From Candidatus Zhuqueibacterota bacterium (GTDB lineage Bacteria > Zhuqueibacterota > Zhuqueibacteria > Thermofontimicrobiales > Sulfurfontimicrobiaceae): 64,000 bases of DNA. Below the pieces are notes generated by a model. That model was not told where the DNA came from. It searched no databases and saw only the letters and a program-made list of their open reading frames with translations. This document shows, one piece after another, positions 39,302 to 48,894 of this stretch. The stretch covers positions 1-64,000 of the forward strand of contig JAFGMA010000045.1 of the NCBI GenBank assembly GCA_016927835.1, in the 5' to 3' direction. Position 1 is the first letter of the stretch. Each line of letters begins with the position of its first letter. The translations under genes were made by a program, and so were the position numbers.

Positions 39302-41416
39302 ATGTTGGCTGCCTTTCAAAATTCATGTCGCCGTTTGTTCTTTTTATGCCTTTGCCTGATATTTTTGATCCGCAACGGATCGTCGGCTTTCGGCAGATTG
39401 GGAGACACAAGCCCGATACGAGCTTCAAATATTCAACTAATCGTAGGCGACAACGCTACCGAGACCGAGCTGCGGATTGCCGGCATTTTGAGACAACGCA
39501 TCTTGTGGTTCAGTCGCGTTTCGATAGACATTTCAACAGCGCGAACCACCGGCAATAGCGATTTTCTGATTTATCTTGGCAGGGCAGGTCATCACAGAAT
39601 ATTGGACTCACTGTGTGCTACGCACAACATTACCCTGCCAGGACGTACCAGATCCGCTCCCGAAGGGTTTGCAGTCAAATCGTTGCGCCTCGATAATATC
39701 CCGACATGGATCGCCGTGGGAACAGATCACCGCGGCGCACTCTATGCTATCGGCGAGCTTTTGCGGCATATCACTTTTGAACCGGATTGCATTTTATGCG
39801 ACAGCTTCGAGGTGCGTACCGCCCCGGCATACCGTTATCGCGGCTTCGAAGCCCGACAGGGCGAAGCCATGCAGAAAATTACCCATGCCAGGCTCTGGGG
39901 TGACGAAGATAAGTTTCGCCTGAATATTGATTATGCACTTGCCGGCGCCAATTGTTTCTACACGGAGTGGGAACCGGGACCGGTGTACCATTTCATCAAA
40001 TCATTCGACCTGATGACTACCGATTATGGTGTGCGTCCGAATTACCTCGGCAGACCATTTCCGGATGCGTGGAAAGCTAAAAATTTGCCACCCAAAGAAG
40101 GCACAGGCTGGATTTGTCCCGGCATCCCGGAAGCTCGTGAAGCCGCGCTCGAATATTGGACCGACATTTTCAGGAAGAAGGCTCAACACGACATTTTGCG
40201 ATTTTATGCCGGAGATCCCGGCGGCTGCCGCGGTGAATGCTGCAAACCGTGGGGCAAGACGTTCATGCACCTGTGCCGGGAATTTGCCGAACGCCTCTCA
40301 GAAACGCATCCGAACACCCAGGTCTTTATTGCCAATCAACATACGGACAATGCAGGGGATCAAGCAATCTTCGATTATCTGAATCAAACACCTCGTTCCT
40401 GGCTGAAGGGATTGGCGTATGGTCCGGGCAGCAATGCCATGTCAACATTTCACCGCGATGAATTGCGGGAAGATTTGTTCGAATTTCCGGGCAACGGAAC
40501 GGTGAATCGATACCTGGCTGAAACGCTCAAACAGCTCCCGTGTGACATGCAGCTCATGCATTACTCTGACATCACGCATTGGTTCCGCTCCCAATATGCG
40601 GTTGAATATCCCGAGCCGCATTTGATCAAAGCTTACGGTCGCCGCACATTCCACGCTCGCCCACGCGCGCTATACCGGATATTTCAATCAATCATGCCGT
40701 TTTCCGAAGGCGACATCATTTACTGCGAAGGCTACCACGATGAATTCAACCAGTATCTCTGGTGTCGATTATTATGGGATCCCTGCCGCGAACTTGAAGA
40801 TATCATGCATGAATATTGCCAGCTCCATTTCGGAAAAGCAGCCGCAGACTTGATGTGCAAAGCCCTCTTCCAACTCGAAAAAAATCTGGAGGCTCCCCTT
40901 GCCGATAATGACGGAATCGAGACCTACTACGTGCTGGTAAGCCAGGCGGGCAGGCGCATCCCGAAGCATTTGATTGAAAAAAATTATCGCTGGCAGTTGC
41001 ACCAGCAGAAAGCCGCGCTCGATCGCTATAATCAATTGAAGCTTCAGCGGGAAGTATTCAAAGAGCAGCGTGTCCGCGAAGCACTGAAATTCGCTCTGGA
41101 GTCAAAAAAATATCTTGCGGCGATCGAAAATGCGCTGACGATCATTTCTGAACCGGCGGAAACACCGCAGATGGCAAAATTACGCGAAGAAGCCCGGTTG
41201 TTGGGAGAGGAAACAGATCGGCTCTTCGGCGTCAGAAACGTTGGCTATTTCCGCCTGGATGTGCCGTTTCGGGACTTGCCTGGTTTATTGGAAATGCTAA
41301 AACAAGCCAGATCGAGCAAATCGAATTCCAGGCGCAAAGAGTGCATCATTTCTGCCATTCAAATTACCAATAAACCGACTGAAGTGGGCAGCATCTCCTG
41401 GAGCTACGTTCAGTGA
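39302..41416 (+). CDS. Putative GH20/GH67-type glycosidase (N-terminal GH67_N/GH20b-like domain + TIM-barrel-like domain)
   Basis: ATETELRIAGILRQRIL...FLIYLGRAGHHRIL..GTDHRGALYAIGELLRHI; GYHDEFNQYLWCRLLWDP. Confidence 0.6.
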   Translation: MLAAFQNSCRRLFFLCLCLIFLIRNGSSAFGRLGDTSPIRASNIQLIVGDNATETELRIAGILRQRILWFSRVSIDISTARTTGNSDFLIYLGRAGHHRILDSLCATHNITLPGRTRSAPEGFAVKSLRLDNIPTWIAVGTDHRGALYAIGELLRHITFEPDCILCDSFEVRTAPAYRYRGFEARQGEAMQKITHARLWGDEDKFRLNIDYALAGANCFYTEWEPGPVYHFIKSFDLMTTDYGVRPNYLGRPFPDAWKAKNLPPKEGTGWICPGIPEAREAALEYWTDIFRKKAQHDILRFYAGDPGGCRGECCKPWGKTFMHLCREFAERLSETHPNTQVFIANQHTDNAGDQAIFDYLNQTPRSWLKGLAYGPGSNAMSTFHRDELREDLFEFPGNGTVNRYLAETLKQLPCDMQLMHYSDITHWFRSQYAVEYPEPHLIKAYGRRTFHARPRALYRIFQSIMPFSEGDIIYCEGYHDEFNQYLWCRLLWDPCRELEDIMHEYCQLHFGKAAADLMCKALFQLEKNLEAPLADNDGIETYYVLVSQAGRRIPKHLIEKNYRWQLHQQKAALDRYNQLKLQREVFKEQRVREALKFALESKKYLAAIENALTIISEPAETPQMAKLREEARLLGEETDRLFGVRNVGYFRLDVPFRDLPGLLEMLKQARSSKSNSRRKECIISAIQITNKPTEVGSISWSYVQ

Positions 41417-41522
41417 TGCAAATTATGCTGCCCTCTCGATATATGTCAAGATGGCATTTTGATGGAAATTTTAGTGTCAATCTGCTGCCGAAAATCGAAA
41501 TACGAATCACCGTGGAGGACGC

Positions 41523-44500
41523 ATGTTTAAAGCAATGATTAAAAGCTGGCTGGGCTTCTTTATTTTCATCGCAATCGCTGTGGATACCTTCGCTGAACAA
41601 TTCGATTTGGAGCGTAACTGGACGTTTCAAATTGAATACCGGGGTCCGGAAAAAATAGCTGTCGGAGCTGGTTCGCCAATTCCATTTCCGAATGCAGAAA
41701 AACCAAACAGCATCGTGCTGGCGACCTTTTTCGGCGTGATTCGTGTCGATGGCAACGGAAAGCAACTTTTCAGCTATTCGACTGGAGAGGAAGGCGCAGG
41801 GCTGACGCCAGCAGTCGGTGATCTGAATGCCGACGGCTCCGCGGAAATAATTCAGGCGACATATCCCGGTATTATCCATTGCATCAGCGGCGAAGGGAAA
41901 TGCCTCTGGAAAACCGATCTGAAAGACAGACTGCATGGTTTCGGCGGAATTTTAATCAGCGATATTGACAGCGATGGCAAATATGAAATTTTGATCAATG
42001 CGGAAAGCGGTGCGATTCATTGCCTGAACCATGATGGCTCCAGACGCTGGCAGGCGAACGCTGAACCCAAAGCCTGCATGCCCACTGCCAGTGATATCGA
42101 TGGCGACGGCAAAGCTGAAATTTTTTATGGCACTGATTACGATAAAATCTTTTGTCTGAATTATCAGGGCGAATATCGCTGGCATTGTGAATTGCCGGGG
42201 CGCCGGATGGCGCGTTCATCCCCATCGCTAGTGGATTTGAATAATGATGGTCGCTACGAGCTCCTCATGCCGCACAATTCAAGTCATCCTGATCCAGCCA
42301 TTCTGTGTCTCGATGCCCATTCCGGGAAATTGCGATGGAAGGGCAGGACCGGCATGCAGAACTACACCGGTACGTCGGTCGTCGACCTGGATGGCGACGG
42401 AAAATATGAAGTGATGGTGGTGGATAAATCCAATACAATCTCGGTGTTCGAAAATGACGGGTGTACACGCTGGCAAACCAGCCTGACCGGTCACGGAATA
42501 TTTTTCGCGGCTGCGGTAGCCGATTTCAATGGCGACGGGCGATTCGAAATTTTTTGTAGCTGCCGCCAAACCGGAAATGACGGGCAGACGATCTACCTGC
42601 TCGATGATGAGGGAAAGCTTCTCAGGGAATACAATGAAGGTTACAGCCGCAATGCATCCCCGATGATAGCCGATCTCGATCAGGATGGTCTGCCGGAAAT
42701 TTATTTGACCGACGGACGCGTCGATAAAATTCTTGTCTGCTATGCACTAACCGGCACACAAAAAAACGCTCGCGTGCTATGGCGCTGCTGGAAAAAGTCG
42801 TCCACTAATGACGGTTATATAAAATCCACATCCCAAAAGCGCATCGCAATGGACGTCGACGTACCGAAGATCCCGCCGGTTGATAAAAGCCAGCCAGAAC
42901 CGGTATTCATCGGGAAGAATTTGAAAACAATTGAAGTGCCCCCCAAATGGCGCAGCAAAGATTTAATTGTTGAAACAAAACTCGAAGATGAGAATAATTT
43001 TTTGAAATCAGCGCTAATCTGGCGCGAGGAAGTCGGGGAGTCTATCGCTGTTCCGTTTGCGGTGACTTCCGGTCAAAAATCCGCATTGAGCATCATCGTG
43101 CGTGAAAGAGCATCACAAAGATTGGTTCATGTTGAAGCTGGCGCGATTCACACTGATAATTTTACCAAAGACATTGAATTCAGCCGCAACGCATTCGCAA
43201 GGATGTCACTGCTAGCACATGATTTCAGCTCAAGCGATATAGAGATTGCCAGCGACCTAACCGCCCGTTTCAAACAAAAGGAGACCATGCTGGCTGATTT
43301 GATCGCCAAAGCCGGCAGTTCAAGCCAGTCGCTTCCGGCAGATGTGCTAAAGTTGATTGAGAAAAATCGAGACGAGTCGAACCAAATGCTGGGATATGCA
43401 GAATTTCTGCAACGCATTCGACTCGCTGGCAATCGAGAGCTATTTTATGTCTGGGAAGATTCAAATCCCTGGGATGAATTGCATCCCGAGGAACTCTACC
43501 CGCAGAATATCAAGCCGGACTCATCCAGCGTATTCGTGACTGCGCTGGGCAATGAACTCGAAGCCTGTGCATTTTATCTCACGAATTTGACAAACAAATC
43601 ACTTTTTGTCAAAATCTATCCTTACGATTTCCGCGATCAATCCGGCAATACCACCAAGAGCGATAAAGTCATACAGTTGCGCGAGCCAATCAATACACCT
43701 GATACCAAAGGAAAAATGGTGGATGAAGTGCTCCCGCTGCTGAACCAGGGAAATACGTTGCTGCTTCCGCCGCGTGAAAATCGCAAACTATGGATTTCAA
43801 TCGACACCAAAGAACTCGATCCCGGAACCTATCGCTGCGTTCTCGGTTTCGAAGCCATCGGGATGACGATCTCGGTTCAACACATCAGGCTCGAAGTCCG
43901 CGTCAGCACAGTGAAAGTACCTGAAAAGAGCGAATATGCGTTCTCAACCTGGAGCAATATCTATATCGCCGATCCGGACATGCGCCAGAAGGTCGTTGAC
44001 GATGTCATTTCTCACAAAATAACCGTTTTCCCACAAATTTCCGGACCGCAATTTCGCCTGGATTCTGACAAGCGATTGGTCGAAGACTGGACTGCCTTCG
44101 ACCAATATATGTTACCGGTCAAAAAATATGCGCAGGCGATGCTGTTCAATCCCATTCATCTGGGCGTGCCGAAAGATGTCGAATTAATCCAGGAGGAGCG
44201 CGAATACTGGGAAAAAGAATGCCATCTCCGGACATCTGCCGGAATGAAAGAACGGGGTTTCAGCTATGAGGATTGGGGAATTTACGTCATGGACGAGCCC
44301 GGGCTGACAGGCTATGGGACCATTCTGGAGGCTATCGAGATCGCCAGAAAGATCAAAGAAAAAGATCCGAATATTCAATGTTTCATCGATCCTGCCGGGA
44401 TGGTGACGCCCGAATCGATGAAGGGCTTCGAAGGTTTAATCGATATTTATCAACCTGAGGTCGGTCTGTTGAATCAACCGGATCGAAAGCTGGTCAACTG

Positions 44501-45026
44501 CTTTCTGCGTTTGGGAAAAAAACTGTGGTTTTATGAGGCGCCCGGACCGGCTCGGTTGTTTCATCCCCTGGGTCATTATCGCGTGAAACCCTGGATCGCG
44601 TTCGATCTGGGTTGCACGGGCAGCGGATTCTGGTGCTATCATTACGCTGGTCGAACGAATTTGTGGCGCTTGAAAACAGCCTATCCGCCGGATGGCAGTA
44701 CCAGCTATTCCGTGGTTTATAATGACGGTCTCAATGTCATCCCTTCCCGACGCTGGGAAGCCTGTCGCGATGGCGTGGAGGATTACCATCTGCTGATGCA
44801 GTTCAAAAGGCGAATCGAATCCATAAAACCTGGTAAAAGCCCAAAAGGCGCGCTGGCTGCCGAAGCTGAAGCCTTCATGAAGGCTGCCGTAGAGCGAATG
44901 ACAACGGTTATTCATCGCCATCGCCTGGAAGAAGGTGAGTTTTCCCCGTACGACCTCGACTACGATGATTTGCAGAAATCGAAAGCCAAAATGATTGATT
45001 ATCTGGAAAAACTGAATGCAAATTAG
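41523..45026 (+). CDS. FG-GAP/VCBS beta-propeller fused to DUF4091/GH123-like catalytic domain
   Basis: Repeated D-x-D-x-D-G blades (DIDGDGKAEIFYGTDYDKIFCLN; DLDGDGKYEVMVVDKSNTISVFENDG); C-term YVMDEPGLTGYGTILEAIEIARKIKEKDPNIQCFIDPAGM...GSGFWCYHYAGR...VIPSRRWEACRDGVEDYHLLMQ. Confidence 0.75.
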   Translation: MFKAMIKSWLGFFIFIAIAVDTFAEQFDLERNWTFQIEYRGPEKIAVGAGSPIPFPNAEKPNSIVLATFFGVIRVDGNGKQLFSYSTGEEGAGLTPAVGDLNADGSAEIIQATYPGIIHCISGEGKCLWKTDLKDRLHGFGGILISDIDSDGKYEILINAESGAIHCLNHDGSRRWQANAEPKACMPTASDIDGDGKAEIFYGTDYDKIFCLNYQGEYRWHCELPGRRMARSSPSLVDLNNDGRYELLMPHNSSHPDPAILCLDAHSGKLRWKGRTGMQNYTGTSVVDLDGDGKYEVMVVDKSNTISVFENDGCTRWQTSLTGHGIFFAAAVADFNGDGRFEIFCSCRQTGNDGQTIYLLDDEGKLLREYNEGYSRNASPMIADLDQDGLPEIYLTDGRVDKILVCYALTGTQKNARVLWRCWKKSSTNDGYIKSTSQKRIAMDVDVPKIPPVDKSQPEPVFIGKNLKTIEVPPKWRSKDLIVETKLEDENNFLKSALIWREEVGESIAVPFAVTSGQKSALSIIVRERASQRLVHVEAGAIHTDNFTKDIEFSRNAFARMSLLAHDFSSSDIEIASDLTARFKQKETMLADLIAKAGSSSQSLPADVLKLIEKNRDESNQMLGYAEFLQRIRLAGNRELFYVWEDSNPWDELHPEELYPQNIKPDSSSVFVTALGNELEACAFYLTNLTNKSLFVKIYPYDFRDQSGNTTKSDKVIQLREPINTPDTKGKMVDEVLPLLNQGNTLLLPPRENRKLWISIDTKELDPGTYRCVLGFEAIGMTISVQHIRLEVRVSTVKVPEKSEYAFSTWSNIYIADPDMRQKVVDDVISHKITVFPQISGPQFRLDSDKRLVEDWTAFDQYMLPVKKYAQAMLFNPIHLGVPKDVELIQEEREYWEKECHLRTSAGMKERGFSYEDWGIYVMDEPGLTGYGTILEAIEIARKIKEKDPNIQCFIDPAGMVTPESMKGFEGLIDIYQPEVGLLNQPDRKLVNCFLRLGKKLWFYEAPGPARLFHPLGHYRVKPWIAFDLGCTGSGFWCYHYAGRTNLWRLKTAYPPDGSTSYSVVYNDGLNVIPSRRWEACRDGVEDYHLLMQFKRRIESIKPGKSPKGALAAEAEAFMKAAVERMTTVIHRHRLEEGEFSPYDLDYDDLQKSKAKMIDYLEKLNAN

Positions 45027-45209
45027 ATCGATGCGCGACAGGCTTGCCCCCAAATGCTTTTATCGGGGAAGCATTCGGGCATGACAGAACCGGATGAGTA
45101 CTTTCTGATTTTTTTTTGAATTTCAAAAATCAATGCAAAATCAAAAGCACTAAGCCCGTTCTGGTTCCCCTTCCCTGTCATTCAGCGCGTGTCCGAAAAC
45201 TCGAAAAAT

Positions 45210-45311
45210 TGTCATTGCGAGGCGTTTTTTGCCGGGGGTGCCCAACCGAATCAATCCCCTGATAAAACGGCTGAGATTGCTTCGTCGCAAAAAACGCTCC
45301 TCGCAATGACA
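45210..45311. repeat. Palindromic TGTCATTGCGAGG...CCTCGCAATGACA element
   Basis: TGTCATTGCGAGGCGTTTTTTGC (45210-45232) pairs with GCAAAAAACGCTCCTCGCAATGACA (45287-45311). Confidence 0.8.
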
Positions 45312-45376
45312 GCTCAAAGGTACTTCTCGGACAGACACTAAATACTATTCATGCAATTCGAATCGGAGGTAACTCA

Positions 45377-48300
45377 ATGAAAATTCTGATCGCCGTTCTG
45401 GCAGTGCTCCTGCTTGCGGCAAATGGCTCAGCCGAAAAATATGATCTGAAAATTAACTGGACGCTGGACGTTCCATCCCCGGATCCGGCGAAAATGGAAC
45501 CCTCTGCCGGCGGAGCGCTTCTCCCCTACCCTGATGAAAAAAAACCGAATAGTATGGTTTTTACATGCGGCTACGGCACGATGCGCGTGGATGGTGCCGG
45601 CAACATCCTTTTCAGTTATACGACATCGGACCGGGCAAGCATCTACCTGGCGATCGACGATCTGGATGGGGACGGAATCCCGGAAATCGTGCAGCCAACC
45701 GGCAATGGCGAAGTGCATTGCATCGATGGTGCCGGCAAGCGTATCTGGAAGGTCGACCTGAATGATCAATTATACGGATTCGGCGCGGCTGTGATTTCCG
45801 ATATCGACGGGAACCGGAAAAAAGAAATTTTCCTGAACGCCAGAGAGGGTAATCTTTATTGTCTGAATTATGACGGTTCATTGAAATGGAGATTCAATGC
45901 GGAAGCCCGCGCATCCAGTCCCGCAGTCGGCGATATCGATGGCGATGGCAAGGCGGAAATTTTTTACGGAACCGATGTCGGCAATATTTTCTGCCTGAAT
46001 TGCCGCGGAGAATACCTCTGGCATACGGAAATCATCGGTCGCGCATTCGGACGGTCTGCCCCGGCTCTAGCTGATTTGAATCATGATGGGCGCTACGAGG
46101 TATTGATGCCGCACAGCGCCGACAGCCCTGATCCCGCCATTCTTTGTCTCGATGCCCACTCCGGCAAGTTCCTCTGGAAAGGCGGCGTCAAGCTCCAGAA
46201 CTATGTGGGAACCACCATTGTGGATCTTGATCAGGATGGGAAGCTGGAAGTGATGGTTGTCGATAAATCCAATACGATCTCGGTCTTTGAGGATGATGGC
46301 AAAACCAAATGGCAAACATCCCTGGTGGGGCACGGCATCTTCGGGGCAGCAGCAGTGGCTGATTTCGATGGCGACGGGCATTTCGAAATCGTGTGCGGAA
46401 CACGGCAAACCGGTCCCGACAAGGAAACAATGTTTCTTCTGAACGATCAGGGCGACGTTTTGAAAATTTATAAGGAAGGCAACGGGCGCAACAATTCCCC
46501 GCTGGTCGCCGATTTGAACCAGGACGGATTACTGGAAATTTATATGGCGAATCAACATCCGGCAAAAATAATCAGCTATACCCTGGAAGGGACTCAACCG
46601 GGCAATAAATCGCTCTGGTCATGCTGGAAACGCGTGCCTTCGAATGCGGGATTTCATCCCTCCGTCTCCCGAAAAATATGTAAAATGGCGGTGCGTGCTG
46701 CTGATATTCCGCAGCCGGAAAGCGAGCAAATCGAGCCGGTATTCGTGGGACAAAACACCCATTCAGTCGCTATCCCCGAAAAATATCACGATCAGGCTCT
46801 GATTGCGGAAATTCGGCTGCTCGATGAAACAGGTTTCATCGACGGCAGACTGAGCTGGTATCAGCAAGCGCAAGAATCCGTGGAAGTTCCTTTTTACATT
46901 CCATCGCTGCGAAAATACCAATTAACCATCTCGATTCGACAGCGCCAATCGGCACGGATTATAATGACCCGAACCATGCGCGTCAGCGCCGACGGTTTCC
47001 GGAAAGACATTGATTACATCCGAAAAAATCGCAATGAACTATCACAGATTGTACAGCGAACCGAGAAGACAGATGTCGAACTGACGCAAGCGTTGACCGG
47101 GAGCTTTGAGCAAAAAGAGCAGTTGCTGCTCAATCAAATCGATGCGGTTAAGCAAGAGGGGAAATCTCTGTCAGCGCCCCTGCTTCAGCTCATCGAAAAA
47201 AACCGAAATGAGGTTGATGAAATTTTGCGCTATGCCCGCTTCCTCGATCGCATTCGGGATACCGGCAACCGGGAACTCTTTTATGCGTGGGAGGATGAAA
47301 ATCCATGGGATAATGTCCCATGCGAACAAATCTACCCCGAAGTCATTGCCCGGGATACCCTGACGCTGGCTGTAAAAGCGCTCGGAAATGAAATCGAGTC
47401 GCGCACACTCTGCATCTCAAATTTAATCAACCAATCGCATTTCGTGAAAGTCTATGTGCACGATGTCACCTCCGACAGCGGGGACAAAATCAAAGGCAGC
47501 CGCGTGATCCAACTGCGAGAGCCCATCGCCATACCAGATGTGCAGGGTATGAGCGTCGATCAGGCACTTCCGCTGCTGAACCAGGGGAATACGCTCCTGT
47601 TACCTCCCGCGGCGACGCGCAAGCTGTGGCTGAGCATTAGCACCAGTGAACTGCTGCCGGGAAACTACACCGCAAATATCGGCATCGAAGCGATTGGGAT
47701 GACCGTATCCACGCAGACCATCAAACTGATGTTAACCGTCAGTCCGATTGCAGTCCCACAAAAAAGTGAATTTGCGTTTTGCACCTGGAGTTACCCGGGC
47801 GAATTCCAGGACGATGACTTGCTGCAAAAAGCGATTGCCGATCTGATATCGCATAAAGTCACGGTTATTCCCGGCATTCCCAACCCCCGAATCGGTATTG
47901 ATGCGCAAAAGCAATTTTTTGAGGATTGGTCGAATACGGATAAATACCTGCCCCTGGTGAAGGATCATACCATCTGTATTCTTTTCGGGCGTCCGCATTT
48001 GAGCGTGCCCGAAAGCGTGAGCCTGACTGAAAACGAGCGGAAAACCTTCGTAAAGAAATGTACGCGCCGGTTTGTCAACGGACTGGAGAAACGCGGATTG
48101 ACGTATGATGACTGGGCGGTGTACATCATGGATGAGCCCGGCTTGACGGGAATGTCAACCATTTACCAGGCGACAGAATGGGCGCAGGAAGTAAAAGACA
48201 ATGATCCCAGAATACAGTGCTACGTCGATCCTGCGGGCATGGTAACGCCACAGTCGATGAAGCCGTTCGAAAAGGTGATTGATATTTATACGCCCCAGAT

Positions 48301-48847
48301 CGACCTGCTGAAAAAACCGGATGGCGAATTACTCGCATATTTCCATCGATTGAAAAAAACGCTCTGGTTTTATGAAGCTATCGGTCCGTCCCGCATCTTG
48401 CATCCATTGGGCTATTATCGCGTTCAACCCTGGTTGGCGTTCGACTACGGGCTCACGGGAAGCGGATTCTGGGTCTACTGCATGCACGCGAATTTCTGGC
48501 GAAAGGAACAGCCGAATGGTGAATATGCCGTAGTCTATAATGATGACACAAACATCATTCCATCCCGGCGCTGGGAAGCCAGCCGCGACGGCATTGAAGA
48601 CTACCACCTGCTGATGCAAACCAGGCGAGAGATTGCGCGTTTGAAAACCGGAAATCGCGCGCAGAAACAACTTGCTGCCGAAATTGAAGCCTATCTGGAT
48701 GCAACCGTCAAACGGATTACGAGAAACGTGAAACGCATCGAATCGATTAACCGCGAGTTAATCCACTACGACGTGGAGTATTCATATTTTATAGAAGCTC
48801 GTGAAAAGTTCATGAAATATTTAGAGAAACTGACAGCAGTTGAATAA
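45377..48847 (+). CDS. FG-GAP/VCBS beta-propeller fused to DUF4091/GH123-like domain (tandem paralog of 41523-45026)
   Basis: DIDGDGKAEIFYGTDVGNIFCLN; VYIMDEPGLTGMSTIYQATEWAQEVKDNDPRIQCYVDPAGM; VIPSRRWEASRDGIEDYHLLMQ. Confidence 0.75.
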   Translation: MKILIAVLAVLLLAANGSAEKYDLKINWTLDVPSPDPAKMEPSAGGALLPYPDEKKPNSMVFTCGYGTMRVDGAGNILFSYTTSDRASIYLAIDDLDGDGIPEIVQPTGNGEVHCIDGAGKRIWKVDLNDQLYGFGAAVISDIDGNRKKEIFLNAREGNLYCLNYDGSLKWRFNAEARASSPAVGDIDGDGKAEIFYGTDVGNIFCLNCRGEYLWHTEIIGRAFGRSAPALADLNHDGRYEVLMPHSADSPDPAILCLDAHSGKFLWKGGVKLQNYVGTTIVDLDQDGKLEVMVVDKSNTISVFEDDGKTKWQTSLVGHGIFGAAAVADFDGDGHFEIVCGTRQTGPDKETMFLLNDQGDVLKIYKEGNGRNNSPLVADLNQDGLLEIYMANQHPAKIISYTLEGTQPGNKSLWSCWKRVPSNAGFHPSVSRKICKMAVRAADIPQPESEQIEPVFVGQNTHSVAIPEKYHDQALIAEIRLLDETGFIDGRLSWYQQAQESVEVPFYIPSLRKYQLTISIRQRQSARIIMTRTMRVSADGFRKDIDYIRKNRNELSQIVQRTEKTDVELTQALTGSFEQKEQLLLNQIDAVKQEGKSLSAPLLQLIEKNRNEVDEILRYARFLDRIRDTGNRELFYAWEDENPWDNVPCEQIYPEVIARDTLTLAVKALGNEIESRTLCISNLINQSHFVKVYVHDVTSDSGDKIKGSRVIQLREPIAIPDVQGMSVDQALPLLNQGNTLLLPPAATRKLWLSISTSELLPGNYTANIGIEAIGMTVSTQTIKLMLTVSPIAVPQKSEFAFCTWSYPGEFQDDDLLQKAIADLISHKVTVIPGIPNPRIGIDAQKQFFEDWSNTDKYLPLVKDHTICILFGRPHLSVPESVSLTENERKTFVKKCTRRFVNGLEKRGLTYDDWAVYIMDEPGLTGMSTIYQATEWAQEVKDNDPRIQCYVDPAGMVTPQSMKPFEKVIDIYTPQIDLLKKPDGELLAYFHRLKKTLWFYEAIGPSRILHPLGYYRVQPWLAFDYGLTGSGFWVYCMHANFWRKEQPNGEYAVVYNDDTNIIPSRRWEASRDGIEDYHLLMQTRREIARLKTGNRAQKQLAAEIEAYLDATVKRITRNVKRIESINRELIHYDVEYSYFIEAREKFMKYLEKLTAVE

Positions 48848-48894
48848 CGGAAATCCATTGGAATAAATGCATTCAAGCAAACGCCGAGGTTCAA

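Noticed and set aside
44436-45053. 205-aa antisense ORF at the end of the first DUF4091-like gene
   Set aside because: Shadow of coding strand; no domain and atypical composition.
45150-45338. 62-aa minus-strand ORF MSVREVPLSCHCEERFLRRSNLS
   Set aside because: Lies entirely across the palindromic CATTGCGAG repeat; translation is the familiar spurious product of that repeat type.
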